DNA from: an uncultured Bacteroidales bacterium
GTDB lineage: Bacteria; Bacteroidota; Bacteroidia; Bacteroidales; UBA932
Reading direction: 5' to 3'
Assembly (NCBI GenBank): GCA_944322715.1
Contig: CALUPT010000001.1
Coordinates: forward strand, 1 to 64,000
DNA: 64,000 nt
Shown: piece after piece, positions 53,384-61,783 of the stretch
Numbering within the stretch: the stretch's first letter is position 1
How the letters are laid out: each line of letters begins with the position of its first letter
Translations under genes and position numbers: made by a program
Notes under the pieces: generated by a model
The model's database searches: none
What the model was told of the DNA's origin: nothing
What the model saw: the letters and a program-made list of their open reading frames with translations, nothing else

Positions 53384-55450
53384 ATGGACAAGACAACTTT
53401 CTTGTCGCTTCTGGCCCTCCCTTTGGCGGCAAACATGGCCGGATGCACCGAAGTTCCTCCTCCTGAAAAAGAAGAAGGAAACAGCACTCCGCCCCCGTCT
53501 GTGACTCCCGACCCATCATCCATGCCGAACATACTGTTCGTAATAGCGGATGACCAGTCATACCCGCATACATCCGTCTATGGATGTCAAATGGTATCGA
53601 CTCCCGGATTTGACCGCGTCGCGCGCGCGGGAGCACTGTTCACCAACCATTATGTCACATCGCCGGGCAGCAGCCCGTCCCGCGCAAGCATTCTCACGGG
53701 GCTCTATCCGTGGCAGATTGAAGAAGCCGGCACACATGCCAGTTCTTTCCCGGCAAAATACCCTTGCTTTCCTGAAACCCTGCAGGGCGCAGGATATTTC
53801 ATAGGATACACCGGAAAAGGCTGGAGTCCAGGTAAATGGGATGTTTCGGGAAGACCATTCAATCCTGCAGGCCCCGCGTATAATGACAAGAAACTGACTC
53901 CTCCATATTCCGGGATATCGAAAACGGACTATGCGGAAAACTTCAAGGCCTTTCTCAAGGAAAGGGAAGAGGGACAGCCGTTCTGTTTCTGGTTGGGAGG
54001 GAACGAGCCGCACCGGGCATATCAGTCCGATTCCTGGTCTCTTGAAGGCCGGTCGCTTTCCTCGGCGGATGTCCCCGGATTCCTCCCTGAAAGCGATAAC
54101 GTCAGGAGCGACCTTCTGAATTATGCCGTCGAGATAGAATGGTTTGACAGCCAGCTTGTCAAATGTCTCGATGAACTTGAACGGACAGGTGAACTGGACA
54201 ATACCATTGTCGTTGTCACGGCAGATAACGGGATGCCTTTCCCTCATGCCAAATGCAACTGCTATGATGCAGGCATCCATGTCCCTCTGGCTGTCTGCTG
54301 GGGAGACCGGATAGAGCCGCAAGTAATTGAAACACTGACCAGCAGCATCGATTTCTTCCCTACATTCATGGATGCCGCAGGCCTCGAATCCGACATTAGG
54401 TTCAGCGGACAGAGCCTCTTGCCGCTGCTCTCTGGAAACGGAACGGAATACACTTCCGATGCAATATATGCCGGCCGGGAACGGCATTCGTCCTCCCGTT
54501 ATGACAATCTTGGATATCCGATACGCAGCATCAGACAGGATAACTGGCTGCTTGTCTGGAACTTGCACCCTGAACGCTGGCCGGCGGGAGACCCTCAGAG
54601 CATGAAAGAAGACGGGACTCTCAATGCGATGCACAAGGCATATTTCGATATTGATGGGTCTCCATCCAAAACCTTTCTCGTCAACAACCTTGCGGATCCG
54701 GCTGTGAGAGTATATTTCGATGCCGCGGTGGCAAAAAGAGGAGAATATGAACTGTACGACATCTCATCCGACCCGGAATGCATGGAAAACCTTGCCGAAG
54801 ACGGCGAATATCAAGGCATTCTCGAATCTCTCCGACAGAAACTGGAAGCCAGACTTGTCGAGACCGGAGATACGCGTATGGGAGCGAATCCGGATATATG
54901 GGAGACCTATCCACGTCTCGATGGTACCATGAGACATTTTCCTGAACCGGTAACCGAAGAAGAAGAAGACCATATCCGGGCAGGATGGACAGTAAAGACT
55001 AATGTCGGTCTGTTCGAGGAAAACGGCAACAATTATACTGAAGGTCTTGTCGATGGTGTGGCAGGCTCGTTCCTCGGTCTGGTAAAGCCCGGAAAAAAGC
55101 AGAACGGTGTTACCAACAATGACAGCCATATCGAATTCATCATCGACATGAAGGAGCCGAAGACTGTCAACTATTTCAGAATCCGGCATAAAAGGACGGG
55201 AAACGTGCAGCTGAGATGGCGCAAATTCAGCAAAATCCAGGGCAGCAATGATGGCAGCCGGTTTTTTGACATTGCCACGGATGTAGCAGTGACAGGATAT
55301 GACATATCAGATAAGATAATGACCGGAAATATCCCGATTCCCGAAACTGTCTGCCGATACTTGAAATTCTATGGTACCTCCGACTGCTGGGACACGTCAA
55401 ACGGTAACAGCGTACAGATTTCGGAACTTTTCATCGGAAAGGCCGAATAA
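53384..55450 (+). CDS. Sulfatase with C-terminal discoidin-like module, lipoprotein
   Basis: The protein is 688 aa with a lipobox (LAANMAGCTE) and a Pro-rich linker. The sulfatase fold begins at PNILFVIADDQSYPHTSVYG, with metal-binding Asp pair DD. The formylglycine motif is S96-S-P-S-R100 in SPGSSPSRASILTG, so this is the serine type and needs an anaerobic sulfatase-maturating enzyme (none in the window). VVVTADNGMPFPHAK and DAGIHVPLAVCW are later metal/substrate regions. From about residue 540 a discoidin-like module follows (KTVNYFRIRHKRTG, IQGSNDGSRFFDIATD, NSVQISELFIG). It suggests sulfated groups on the target glycan. Confidence 0.92.
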   Translation: MDKTTFLSLLALPLAANMAGCTEVPPPEKEEGNSTPPPSVTPDPSSMPNILFVIADDQSYPHTSVYGCQMVSTPGFDRVARAGALFTNHYVTSPGSSPSRASILTGLYPWQIEEAGTHASSFPAKYPCFPETLQGAGYFIGYTGKGWSPGKWDVSGRPFNPAGPAYNDKKLTPPYSGISKTDYAENFKAFLKEREEGQPFCFWLGGNEPHRAYQSDSWSLEGRSLSSADVPGFLPESDNVRSDLLNYAVEIEWFDSQLVKCLDELERTGELDNTIVVVTADNGMPFPHAKCNCYDAGIHVPLAVCWGDRIEPQVIETLTSSIDFFPTFMDAAGLESDIRFSGQSLLPLLSGNGTEYTSDAIYAGRERHSSSRYDNLGYPIRSIRQDNWLLVWNLHPERWPAGDPQSMKEDGTLNAMHKAYFDIDGSPSKTFLVNNLADPAVRVYFDAAVAKRGEYELYDISSDPECMENLAEDGEYQGILESLRQKLEARLVETGDTRMGANPDIWETYPRLDGTMRHFPEPVTEEEEDHIRAGWTVKTNVGLFEENGNNYTEGLVDGVAGSFLGLVKPGKKQNGVTNNDSHIEFIIDMKEPKTVNYFRIRHKRTGNVQLRWRKFSKIQGSNDGSRFFDIATDVAVTGYDISDKIMTGNIPIPETVCRYLKFYGTSDCWDTSNGNSVQISELFIGKAE

Positions 55451-55497
55451 GAGCATCCATTTCAAAACCATTGAACTGACGTTAAATTGTAATTGTC

Positions 55498-58461
55498 ATG
55501 AATTTTCTCAGATTTATCTTTGCCTCCGTACTGTGTACAGGCTTATGCAGCGCGGCATACGCCCAGGTGTCACTGGCGGAAAACGGGCCTGACAGACGGG
55601 CTTTCACCATTGCCGGCAGCAGGAATGTCGCGGCAATATGCTACGACAGGGAAGATGCTGCGGTCGTGAAGACAGCGGCAGAACTTCTCGCGTCCGATAT
55701 AGAGAAAGTGACAGGCATACAGCCTGCCGTATTTGACAGCCATGATGCCGTTTCCGGTACGGGATACGCCATCATCGCCGGCACGATAGGATCTTCTTCA
55801 TGGATAGATTCCATGATTGAAAAAGGGAAAATTGATGTATCAGGGATAACAGGCGGCTGGGAGCGTTACGCTGTCCGTCTTGTCGACAATCCCGGCAAAG
55901 GTGTCAGGAAGGCCATCGTGATCGCCGGGAGCGACCGCAGGGGAACGGCCTTCGGACTTATGTCCATCAGCCGTGAGATAGGTGTCAGCCCGTGGTGGTG
56001 GTGGCTCGATGCTCCTGTAGAGCACCGGGATGCCATTCTCGTCAATGTCGCTGACTTCGACTCCAGGACTCCTTCGGTGAAATACCGCGGTATCTTCATC
56101 AATGATGAGGACTGGGGTATCCTCCGCTGGGCGAAGAACAATTTCGAGAAGGAGCGCGGCAACATCGGCCCCAAGACATACGACAAGGTATGCGAACTGA
56201 TCCTCCGTCTGCAGGCCAACATGCTTGCACCGGCCATGCACGAGGCTTCCACTGCATTCTACCGGATTCCTGAAAACAAGGAGATCGCCGACCGCTATGC
56301 AGTGATCATTACGACCTCTCATTGCGAGCCGCTGCTTTTCAATACAGCCAGCGAATGGCATTCCGACAGGTACGGGGAGTGGAACTACAACACCAACAAG
56401 GAGCGTGTGGACAGTGTCCTGAAAGCCCGTGTCACGGAAGCCGCCCCGTATGAGAACGTCTATACGCTGGCTCTGCGCGGCCTGCATGACAAGGCGATGA
56501 GCGGAGATGGGGATATGGATGCCCGCAAGGAGACAATGCAGAGGGCGCTGGAGGCCCAGAGACAGATACTTGTGGATGTGCTCGGCAAGAAAGCGGAGGA
56601 CATCCCGCAGGCCTTCACTCCTTACAAGGAAGTGCTGGATGTGTTCAACAGGGGGCTCGAACTTCCCGATGATGTGACCATTATCTGGCCGGATGACAAC
56701 TACGGCTATATGAAGCGTCTGAGCAGCCCTAAGGAGCAACTCCGCTCCGGCCGTTCAGGCGTATATTACCATTCTTCATATCTCGGCCGCCCCCACGATT
56801 ATCTCTGGATGAACACCACTTCTCCTGCAATGATGTACGAGGAGCTCCGCAAGGCATACGATTCCACTGCAGACCGTATCTGGCTCCTGAATTCAGGAGA
56901 TATCAAGTCATGCGAGTTCGCCGTGGACTTCTTCCTTTCAATGGCATACGACATAGATTCGTTCGACTATCAGCGCGCTGCGACATACAGGGCCGAATGG
57001 CTCGCTGAAATGCTCGGAGAAGAGTATTACGAAGCCCTTCTGCCTGTCTTTGATGTATTCTATCATCAGGCATTTGTCCGCAAGCCCGAGTTTATGGGCT
57101 GGGGATATCAGTGGACCACAGACAAGATAGGCAACGAAAGGAATACCGACACGGATTTCTCCTTCGCCAACTACCGCGAGGCGGAAAGGCGTCTTGCAGC
57201 ATACGCCGGGATAGCGGCGGAGACCGAGGATCTGCTGGAGGAAATGCCCCAGAGCCACAAGGCCTGCTTCTACGAGGCTGTCTACTATCCTGTCAAGGCC
57301 TGCGAACTGCTCAACAGGCAGGTGCTTTTAGGCCAGAAGAACAGGTGGTATTCCATCCAGCACCGTGCCGGGACAGATGAGCTCGCCGCCACGGTGAAAG
57401 AATGCTATGACAGTCTGCGTACCATCACGGATGGCTATAACAAGCTTCTGGGCGGCAAGTGGGATCACATAATGACTATGGGACAGGGCTTTGCATCATC
57501 CTATTTCAAGATGCCTGCCCTGAGGACTGCAGAGCTTGCGGCAGAGCCGGAGATGGGCGTAATGGTAGAGAACGAAGGCTCGCTGAACGGAGTCAGCAGC
57601 TACCATCTTCTTCCTGCATTCAGCAAATATTTCCCTGAAAGGACCTATTTCATCGATGTGTTCAACAAAGGCAGGGGAGAGCTTCAGTGGACCGCTTCGG
57701 CGGACAAGGATTGGATCACCCTTGACAGGAAGTCCGGGAAGACTGCCTTTGAAGACAGGATAGAAGTGTCCGTGGACTGGGCATCCGTGCCTTCCGGAGA
57801 GAAGGTCCAGGGTGCCATCACTCTCATGGATGCAGCAGGGAAGAGCGAGACCGTGCTCGTGTCCGTATTCAACCCTGTGTCGCCATCCCTTGATGAAGTG
57901 AAAGGAATGTATATGCAGGACAACGGATACATCTCGATCGATGCAGCCGGATACCACCGCAAAAGGGAGAATGACAGGATAAAGATAATCACTATCCCTA
58001 ATCTCGGTGTGGAGAACACTGCAATCCAGCTCGGGGATCCGAAGGAACCGAAGCAGAATACAAGGAGCAGTAACTGCCCGCTTGTGGAGTATGATTTCTA
58101 CACATTCGAGCAGGGCTCTGTGGACGTCTACACATACGTTCTGCCTACATTTGTGCTCAATGCGGACAGGGGTTATGCAGGACACGAAGCGACAAACCTT
58201 GAGACACAGTATGGTGTCTGCATCGATGAAGTGCCTGTAATGAATCCATCCACATCTTCGATAGAATATGCCCAGATCTGGTACGAAAGCGTGCTGATGA
58301 ACTGCAGGGTCAACAAGACCACTCTGCACATCAACGAGCCTGGCAGGCACACACTGAAGATTCTCTGCGGAGATGCTGGCACGGTGCTCCAGAAGGTCGT
58401 CATCGACTTCGGCGGCATGAAACGCTCTTATCTCGGGCCTCAGCCGACCCGTGTCGAATAA
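55498..58461 (+). CDS. GH115 alpha-glucuronidase
   Basis: The protein is 987 aa with a signal peptide ending near AYAQ (residue 23). The GH115 features are GTAFGLMSISREIGVSPWWWWLD, VKYRGIFINDEDWGILRWAKN, LRLQANMLAPAMHE, and the TIM-barrel segments VTIIWPDDNYGYMKRL and GVYYHSSYLGRPHDYLWMNTTSP. The C-terminal beta domains close the protein. GH115 removes 4-O-methyl-glucuronic or glucuronic acid from xylan or arabinogalactan side chains. It is the last gene of the second plus-strand block, followed by a bidirectional terminator. Confidence 0.93.
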   Translation: MNFLRFIFASVLCTGLCSAAYAQVSLAENGPDRRAFTIAGSRNVAAICYDREDAAVVKTAAELLASDIEKVTGIQPAVFDSHDAVSGTGYAIIAGTIGSSSWIDSMIEKGKIDVSGITGGWERYAVRLVDNPGKGVRKAIVIAGSDRRGTAFGLMSISREIGVSPWWWWLDAPVEHRDAILVNVADFDSRTPSVKYRGIFINDEDWGILRWAKNNFEKERGNIGPKTYDKVCELILRLQANMLAPAMHEASTAFYRIPENKEIADRYAVIITTSHCEPLLFNTASEWHSDRYGEWNYNTNKERVDSVLKARVTEAAPYENVYTLALRGLHDKAMSGDGDMDARKETMQRALEAQRQILVDVLGKKAEDIPQAFTPYKEVLDVFNRGLELPDDVTIIWPDDNYGYMKRLSSPKEQLRSGRSGVYYHSSYLGRPHDYLWMNTTSPAMMYEELRKAYDSTADRIWLLNSGDIKSCEFAVDFFLSMAYDIDSFDYQRAATYRAEWLAEMLGEEYYEALLPVFDVFYHQAFVRKPEFMGWGYQWTTDKIGNERNTDTDFSFANYREAERRLAAYAGIAAETEDLLEEMPQSHKACFYEAVYYPVKACELLNRQVLLGQKNRWYSIQHRAGTDELAATVKECYDSLRTITDGYNKLLGGKWDHIMTMGQGFASSYFKMPALRTAELAAEPEMGVMVENEGSLNGVSSYHLLPAFSKYFPERTYFIDVFNKGRGELQWTASADKDWITLDRKSGKTAFEDRIEVSVDWASVPSGEKVQGAITLMDAAGKSETVLVSVFNPVSPSLDEVKGMYMQDNGYISIDAAGYHRKRENDRIKIITIPNLGVENTAIQLGDPKEPKQNTRSSNCPLVEYDFYTFEQGSVDVYTYVLPTFVLNADRGYAGHEATNLETQYGVCIDEVPVMNPSTSSIEYAQIWYESVLMNCRVNKTTLHINEPGRHTLKILCGDAGTVLQKVVIDFGGMKRSYLGPQPTRVE

Positions 58462-58505
58462 CCGGAAACGACCATTCAAGACAGACATCTGCTGTCTGTA
58501 AAACG

Positions 58506-58532
58506 CGAGGACGGGTCAGCGGCCCGTCCTCG
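58506..58532. terminator. Bidirectional terminator between GH115 and glycyl-tRNA synthetase genes
   Basis: CGAGGACGGG (58506-58515) pairs perfectly with CCCGTCCTCG (58523-58532). It is followed by TTTATT on the plus strand and preceded by an A-containing stretch on the other, suiting both convergent genes. Confidence 0.85.
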
Positions 58533-58558
58533 TTTATTGTCATTTCAAATCCTGATAA

Positions 58559-60097
58559 TCAGAGTCTGCGGAGGAGGTTGCTCAGATTGACCCTCTCCCC
58601 TATTATACGAGGAAGGTCATCAATGCTGACCCTCTCCTGCTGCATGGTGTCACGGTCACGGACTGTCACGCAATGGTCATTGAGTGAGTCGTGATCGACA
58701 GTCACACAGAATGGTGTACCTATGGCATCCTGACGGCGGTAACGCTTCCCTATACTGTCCTTCTCGTCATACTGGCAGTTGAAGTCGTACTTAAGCCCAT
58801 CCATTATCGTCTGTGCAAGCTCTGGAAGCCCGTCTTTCTTGATAAGAGGCAGCACAGCGACCTTGACCGGAGCAAGAGGAGCCGGAATACCGAGCACCAC
58901 CCTTGTCTCTCCGTTCTCCAGTTTCTCTTCCCTGTATGAATTGGAGAGGACTGCAAGCACCATCCTGTCCACTCCGATAGATGTCTCTATCACGTAAGGA
59001 GTATAGCTCTCCCCTGTCTCCGGATCATAGTACTGGATCTTCTTTCCGGAGAACTTCTGGTGATTGCCGAGGTCATAGTCTGTCCTGGAGTGTATGCCCT
59101 CAAGTTCCTTGAAGCCGAACGGGAAATTGAACTCTATATCGGTAGCCGCATTGGCATAATGGGCAAGTTTCTCATGATCGTGGAACCTGTAGTTATCATT
59201 GCCCATACCCAGGTTCTGATGCCATTTCAGCCTGTTCTCCTTCCACTTTGCAAACCAGTCGAGTTCGGTACCCGGCTTGATGAAGAACTGCATCTCCATC
59301 TGCTCGAACTCCCTCATCCTGAAAATGAACTGGCGCGCGACGATCTCGTTTCTGAAAGCCTTTCCTATCTGGGCTATACCGAAAGGTATCTTCATCCTTC
59401 CTGTCTTCTGGACATTCAGATAATTGACGAATATTCCCTGCGCCGTCTCCGGACGAAGATAGATTACATTGGTGTCATCCGAAGTGTTTCCGAGCTGGGT
59501 GCTGAACATCAGGTTGAACTGACGCACATCCGTCCAGTTCTTCGTGCCTGATATAGGGCATACAATCTCGCAGTCAAGTATGATCTGCTTCAGTTCAGCA
59601 AGATCATTGGCATTGAGGGCATCATTCATTCTGCCCCGTACCTCGGCGATCTTCGCATTGTTCCTGACACAGTTGGGATTGGTCTCGACAAACTTTGCCT
59701 CATCAAAGGACTCGCCGAATTTCCTGCGTCCTTTCTCGACCTCCTTGCGCACCTTCTCTTCGAGCTTGGCGATATAATCCTCGATAAGGACATCGGCCCT
59801 GTACCTCTTCTTCGAATCCCTGTTGTCTATAAGAGGATCATTGAAAGCCCCTACATGACCGGACGCCTCCCATATCTTAGGATGCATGAATATGCAGGAA
59901 TCTATTCCGACTATATTCTCGTGAAGCCTGGTCATAGCCTCCCACCAGTACCTCTTGATATTGTTCTTAAGTTCGACTCCCATCTGGCCGTAATCATAAA
60001 CGGCTGCAAGTCCATCATAAATCTCGCTTGACGGGAAAATGAACCCGTACTCCTTGCAATGGGCTACCAGAATCTTGAAAAGTTCATCCTGTGTCAT
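58559..60097 (-). CDS. glyS: Glycine-tRNA ligase, single-chain type
   Basis: This 512-aa class II synthetase is of the dimeric (archaeal/eukaryotic-like) GlyRS type. N-terminal LVAHCKEYGFIFPSSEIYDGLAAVYDYGQMGVELKNN and NVIYLRPETAQGIFVNYLNV are typical. Motif 2 is FRNEIVARQFIFRMREFEQMEMQFF, and motif 3 lies in VIETSIGVDRMVLAVL. An anticodon-binding domain ends the protein (about residues 410-512). It charges tRNA-Gly and needs no separate alpha/beta subunits. Confidence 0.97.
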   Translation of the reverse strand: MTQDELFKILVAHCKEYGFIFPSSEIYDGLAAVYDYGQMGVELKNNIKRYWWEAMTRLHENIVGIDSCIFMHPKIWEASGHVGAFNDPLIDNRDSKKRYRADVLIEDYIAKLEEKVRKEVEKGRRKFGESFDEAKFVETNPNCVRNNAKIAEVRGRMNDALNANDLAELKQIILDCEIVCPISGTKNWTDVRQFNLMFSTQLGNTSDDTNVIYLRPETAQGIFVNYLNVQKTGRMKIPFGIAQIGKAFRNEIVARQFIFRMREFEQMEMQFFIKPGTELDWFAKWKENRLKWHQNLGMGNDNYRFHDHEKLAHYANAATDIEFNFPFGFKELEGIHSRTDYDLGNHQKFSGKKIQYYDPETGESYTPYVIETSIGVDRMVLAVLSNSYREEKLENGETRVVLGIPAPLAPVKVAVLPLIKKDGLPELAQTIMDGLKYDFNCQYDEKDSIGKRYRRQDAIGTPFCVTVDHDSLNDHCVTVRDRDTMQQERVSIDDLPRIIGERVNLSNLLRRL

Positions 60098-60198
60098 AAT
60101 ATGTTCTTTTGTTTTATTCTATTTTATCCTGTCCGGGCCAACCCCGGCCGAGCAAACAAAGCCGCTGATTTCCAGACCGGCCGCAAAACTACAGCCTG

Positions 60199-60206
60199 CA
60201 AAAATA
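60199..60206 (-). promoter_or_regulatory. Candidate -7 box for glycyl-tRNA synthetase
   Basis: On the minus strand TATTTTTG fits TAnnTTTG, about 100 bases upstream of the ATG. The 308-base gap 60098-60405 otherwise holds repeat copies and no gene. Confidence 0.4.
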
Positions 60207-60237
60207 CAAAAATTATATGAATATCCGCACTATACTC

Positions 60238-60340
60238 ATCCTGAACGGAGTCGGAGACAGAGTGAAGGATCTGAAAACACCACTCCGGTTCCCGGCTCCG
60301 GCTTTCTGTGCCAGATTCTTCACTGTCGTTCAGAATGACA
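60238..60340. repeat. Two inverted copies of the dispersed intergenic repeat
   Basis: CATCCTGAACGGAGTCGG with GTGAAGGATCTG (60238-60273) and CAGATTCTTCACTGTCGTTCAGAATGACA (60312-60340) are oppositely oriented degenerate copies of the unit seen at 28041 and 38635. Together they could form a long cruciform. Confidence 0.7.
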
Positions 60341-60405
60341 ATTTTTCGTTCGAAATGACAGTTTCGTAATAATGCAGTAATGCCGGAGAGGTGTGCTGTC
60401 GAATC

Positions 60406-60876
60406 CTATATATGCCCATTAAGAATCTGGCGCAACGGAATCATAACGAAATCCCTCTCCTGCATCAGCGGATGAGGGATTTTCAGGTCATCTTCATCTA
60501 TCCGGAAATCCCCGAGAAGCAGTATGTCAATATCTATTATTCTCGAACGGTATATCCTGTGCCCTGAATCATCATACTCCGGACTGCCGGTCCTTCCCAT
60601 TTCTCTCTCTATCGCCTTGCATTTATCCAATATGGAGTGCGCAAGCCGGCTGACATCTGTTCCGCGTGGAACATCGAGTACATATCTCGCCACCGCATTC
60701 AGAAACAGGTCCGGACTCTCGAACCCCCAAGGTTCGGTCTCAATGAAATCGGAAACCGCATCATAATGAGTCCCCAATGCGCTGTCAAGCATCTCCAGCG
60801 CCCGGTGAAGACTGGCTTTTCTGTCGCCTGAATTGGATCCGAGTCCAAGATATAAATCGATTTGATCTGTCAGCAT
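60406..60876 (-). CDS. folK: 2-amino-4-hydroxy-6-hydroxymethyldihydropteridine pyrophosphokinase
   Basis: The protein is 156 aa from MLTDQIDLYLGLGSNSGDRKA. A longer frame exists, but its extra N-terminus (with VILNEVKNL) is translated repeat DNA. HPPK signatures are LGLGSNSGDR, FIETEPWGFESPDLFLNAVARY, and the DNA region encoding YRSRIIDIDILLLGDF with IPHPLMQERDFVMIPL. It pyrophosphorylates the pterin precursor in folate synthesis. Length matches the monofunctional enzyme (about 155-160). Confidence 0.95.
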   Translation of the reverse strand: MLTDQIDLYLGLGSNSGDRKASLHRALEMLDSALGTHYDAVSDFIETEPWGFESPDLFLNAVARYVLDVPRGTDVSRLAHSILDKCKAIEREMGRTGSPEYDDSGHRIYRSRIIDIDILLLGDFRIDEDDLKIPHPLMQERDFVMIPLRQILNGHI

Positions 60877-60897
60877 GGCAGGAGCTTTTACTTTTAA

Positions 60898-60925
60898 CAG
60901 ATTCTTCACTTCGTTCAGAATGACA
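60898..60925. repeat. Single dispersed repeat copy upstream of folK
   Basis: CAGATTCTTCACTTCGTTCAGAATGACA is a near-complete copy in the 77-base gap between the DUF59 gene and folK. Confidence 0.75.
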
Positions 60926-60953
60926 AGGGACGTTCGTTCAATATAAAGACAGG

Positions 60954-61352
60954 TCAGTCGGCATCCAGTCCCAACTCCACAAGAGCCTCCTCCGACATCC
61001 TGCTCTTGTCCCACACAGGCTCAAACACCAGGTCTATCGTAGCGCCGACCACCCCGGGAACATCCTCCACCGCCTCCTTTACCTGCTCCACCACATAATC
61101 CGCCATAGGGCAGTTCGGAGCCGTGAGTGTCATCTGTATATATACGTTATGCTCCTCATCCACCCTGAGTTCATATATCAGTCCGAGGTCATATATGTTC
61201 ACCGGAATCTCCGGATCATAGACCTGTTTCAATGCCAGTATTATATCCCTTTCCAGACTCATTACATCAAACCTTTTGCTTATTGTCTTTTCCGTTTTTC
61301 CTTCACCTGTTTCCTCAGGACATCTTTTCCTGAATCCGCCAAAAATACTCAT
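60954..61352 (-). CDS. SufT-like DUF59 (MIP18 family) iron-sulfur assembly protein
   Basis: The protein is 132 aa from MSIFGGFRKRCPEET; this start overlaps the sufE stop by ATGA, supporting it. MSLERD further in (residue 31) is the alternative. The DUF59 domain has VYDPEIPVNIYDLGLIYEL, the conserved TLTAPNCPMADYVVEQV (Cys), and a C-terminal VGATIDLVFEPVWDKSRMSEEA. These proteins assist Fe-S cluster maturation, here as the third gene of sufS-sufE-sufT. Confidence 0.9.
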   Translation of the reverse strand: MSIFGGFRKRCPEETGEGKTEKTISKRFDVMSLERDIILALKQVYDPEIPVNIYDLGLIYELRVDEEHNVYIQMTLTAPNCPMADYVVEQVKEAVEDVPGVVGATIDLVFEPVWDKSRMSEEALVELGLDAD

Positions 61353-61780
61353 TGCCTGTTGTTTTCCGCAGCTATCTCCCTGATTCTGGCAATCATGGAC
61401 ACTAACCCGTTTGCCCTTGTAGGAGACAGATTTTCTTTGAGCCCTATCCTGTCCACTATAGAAAAATCCGAAGACATTATCTCCTCCGGAGTACGGCCGG
61501 AATAGATTCTTATCAGAAGGGAAATTATTCCCTTGGTTATGATGGCATCGCTGTCGGCATTGAACCATATCCGGCCATCCTCTATTTTATAATCAAGCCA
61601 TACTCTTGACTGACAACCTTTTATAAGTCTATCATCAGTCTTGTCCGCTTCAGGATAGTCCGTAAGGGACTTGCCAAGTTCTATAAGATACTCGTACTTG
61701 TCGAGCCACTCGTCGAACATGGAAAACTCGTCCGCAACATCCGATTCAACCTCCTGTAAAGTCTTTGTCTGTTCTTCCAT
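61349..61780 (-). CDS. sufE: SufE-like sulfur acceptor
   Basis: The protein is 143 aa. The SufE signature is KTDDRLIKGCQSRVWLDYKIEDGRIWF, with the acceptor Cys in KGCQSRVW. LIRIYSGRTPEEIM and SPTRANGLVSMIARIREIA follow. It takes persulfide sulfur from SufS. It starts 4 bases after sufS ends and overlaps the DUF59 gene by four bases. Confidence 0.94.
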   Translation of the reverse strand: MEEQTKTLQEVESDVADEFSMFDEWLDKYEYLIELGKSLTDYPEADKTDDRLIKGCQSRVWLDYKIEDGRIWFNADSDAIITKGIISLLIRIYSGRTPEEIMSSDFSIVDRIGLKENLSPTRANGLVSMIARIREIAAENNRQ

Positions 61781-61783
61781 ATA

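Noticed and set aside
53384..55450. Phosphatase or phosphoglycerate mutase-like enzyme instead of sulfatase
   Set aside because: The S-x-P-S-R-A-S-I-L-T-G motif is the formylglycine signature of sulfatases.
60877..61014. N-terminal extension of FolK
   Set aside because: It contains the translated dispersed repeat (VILNEVKNL); HPPK proteins begin just before LGLGSN.
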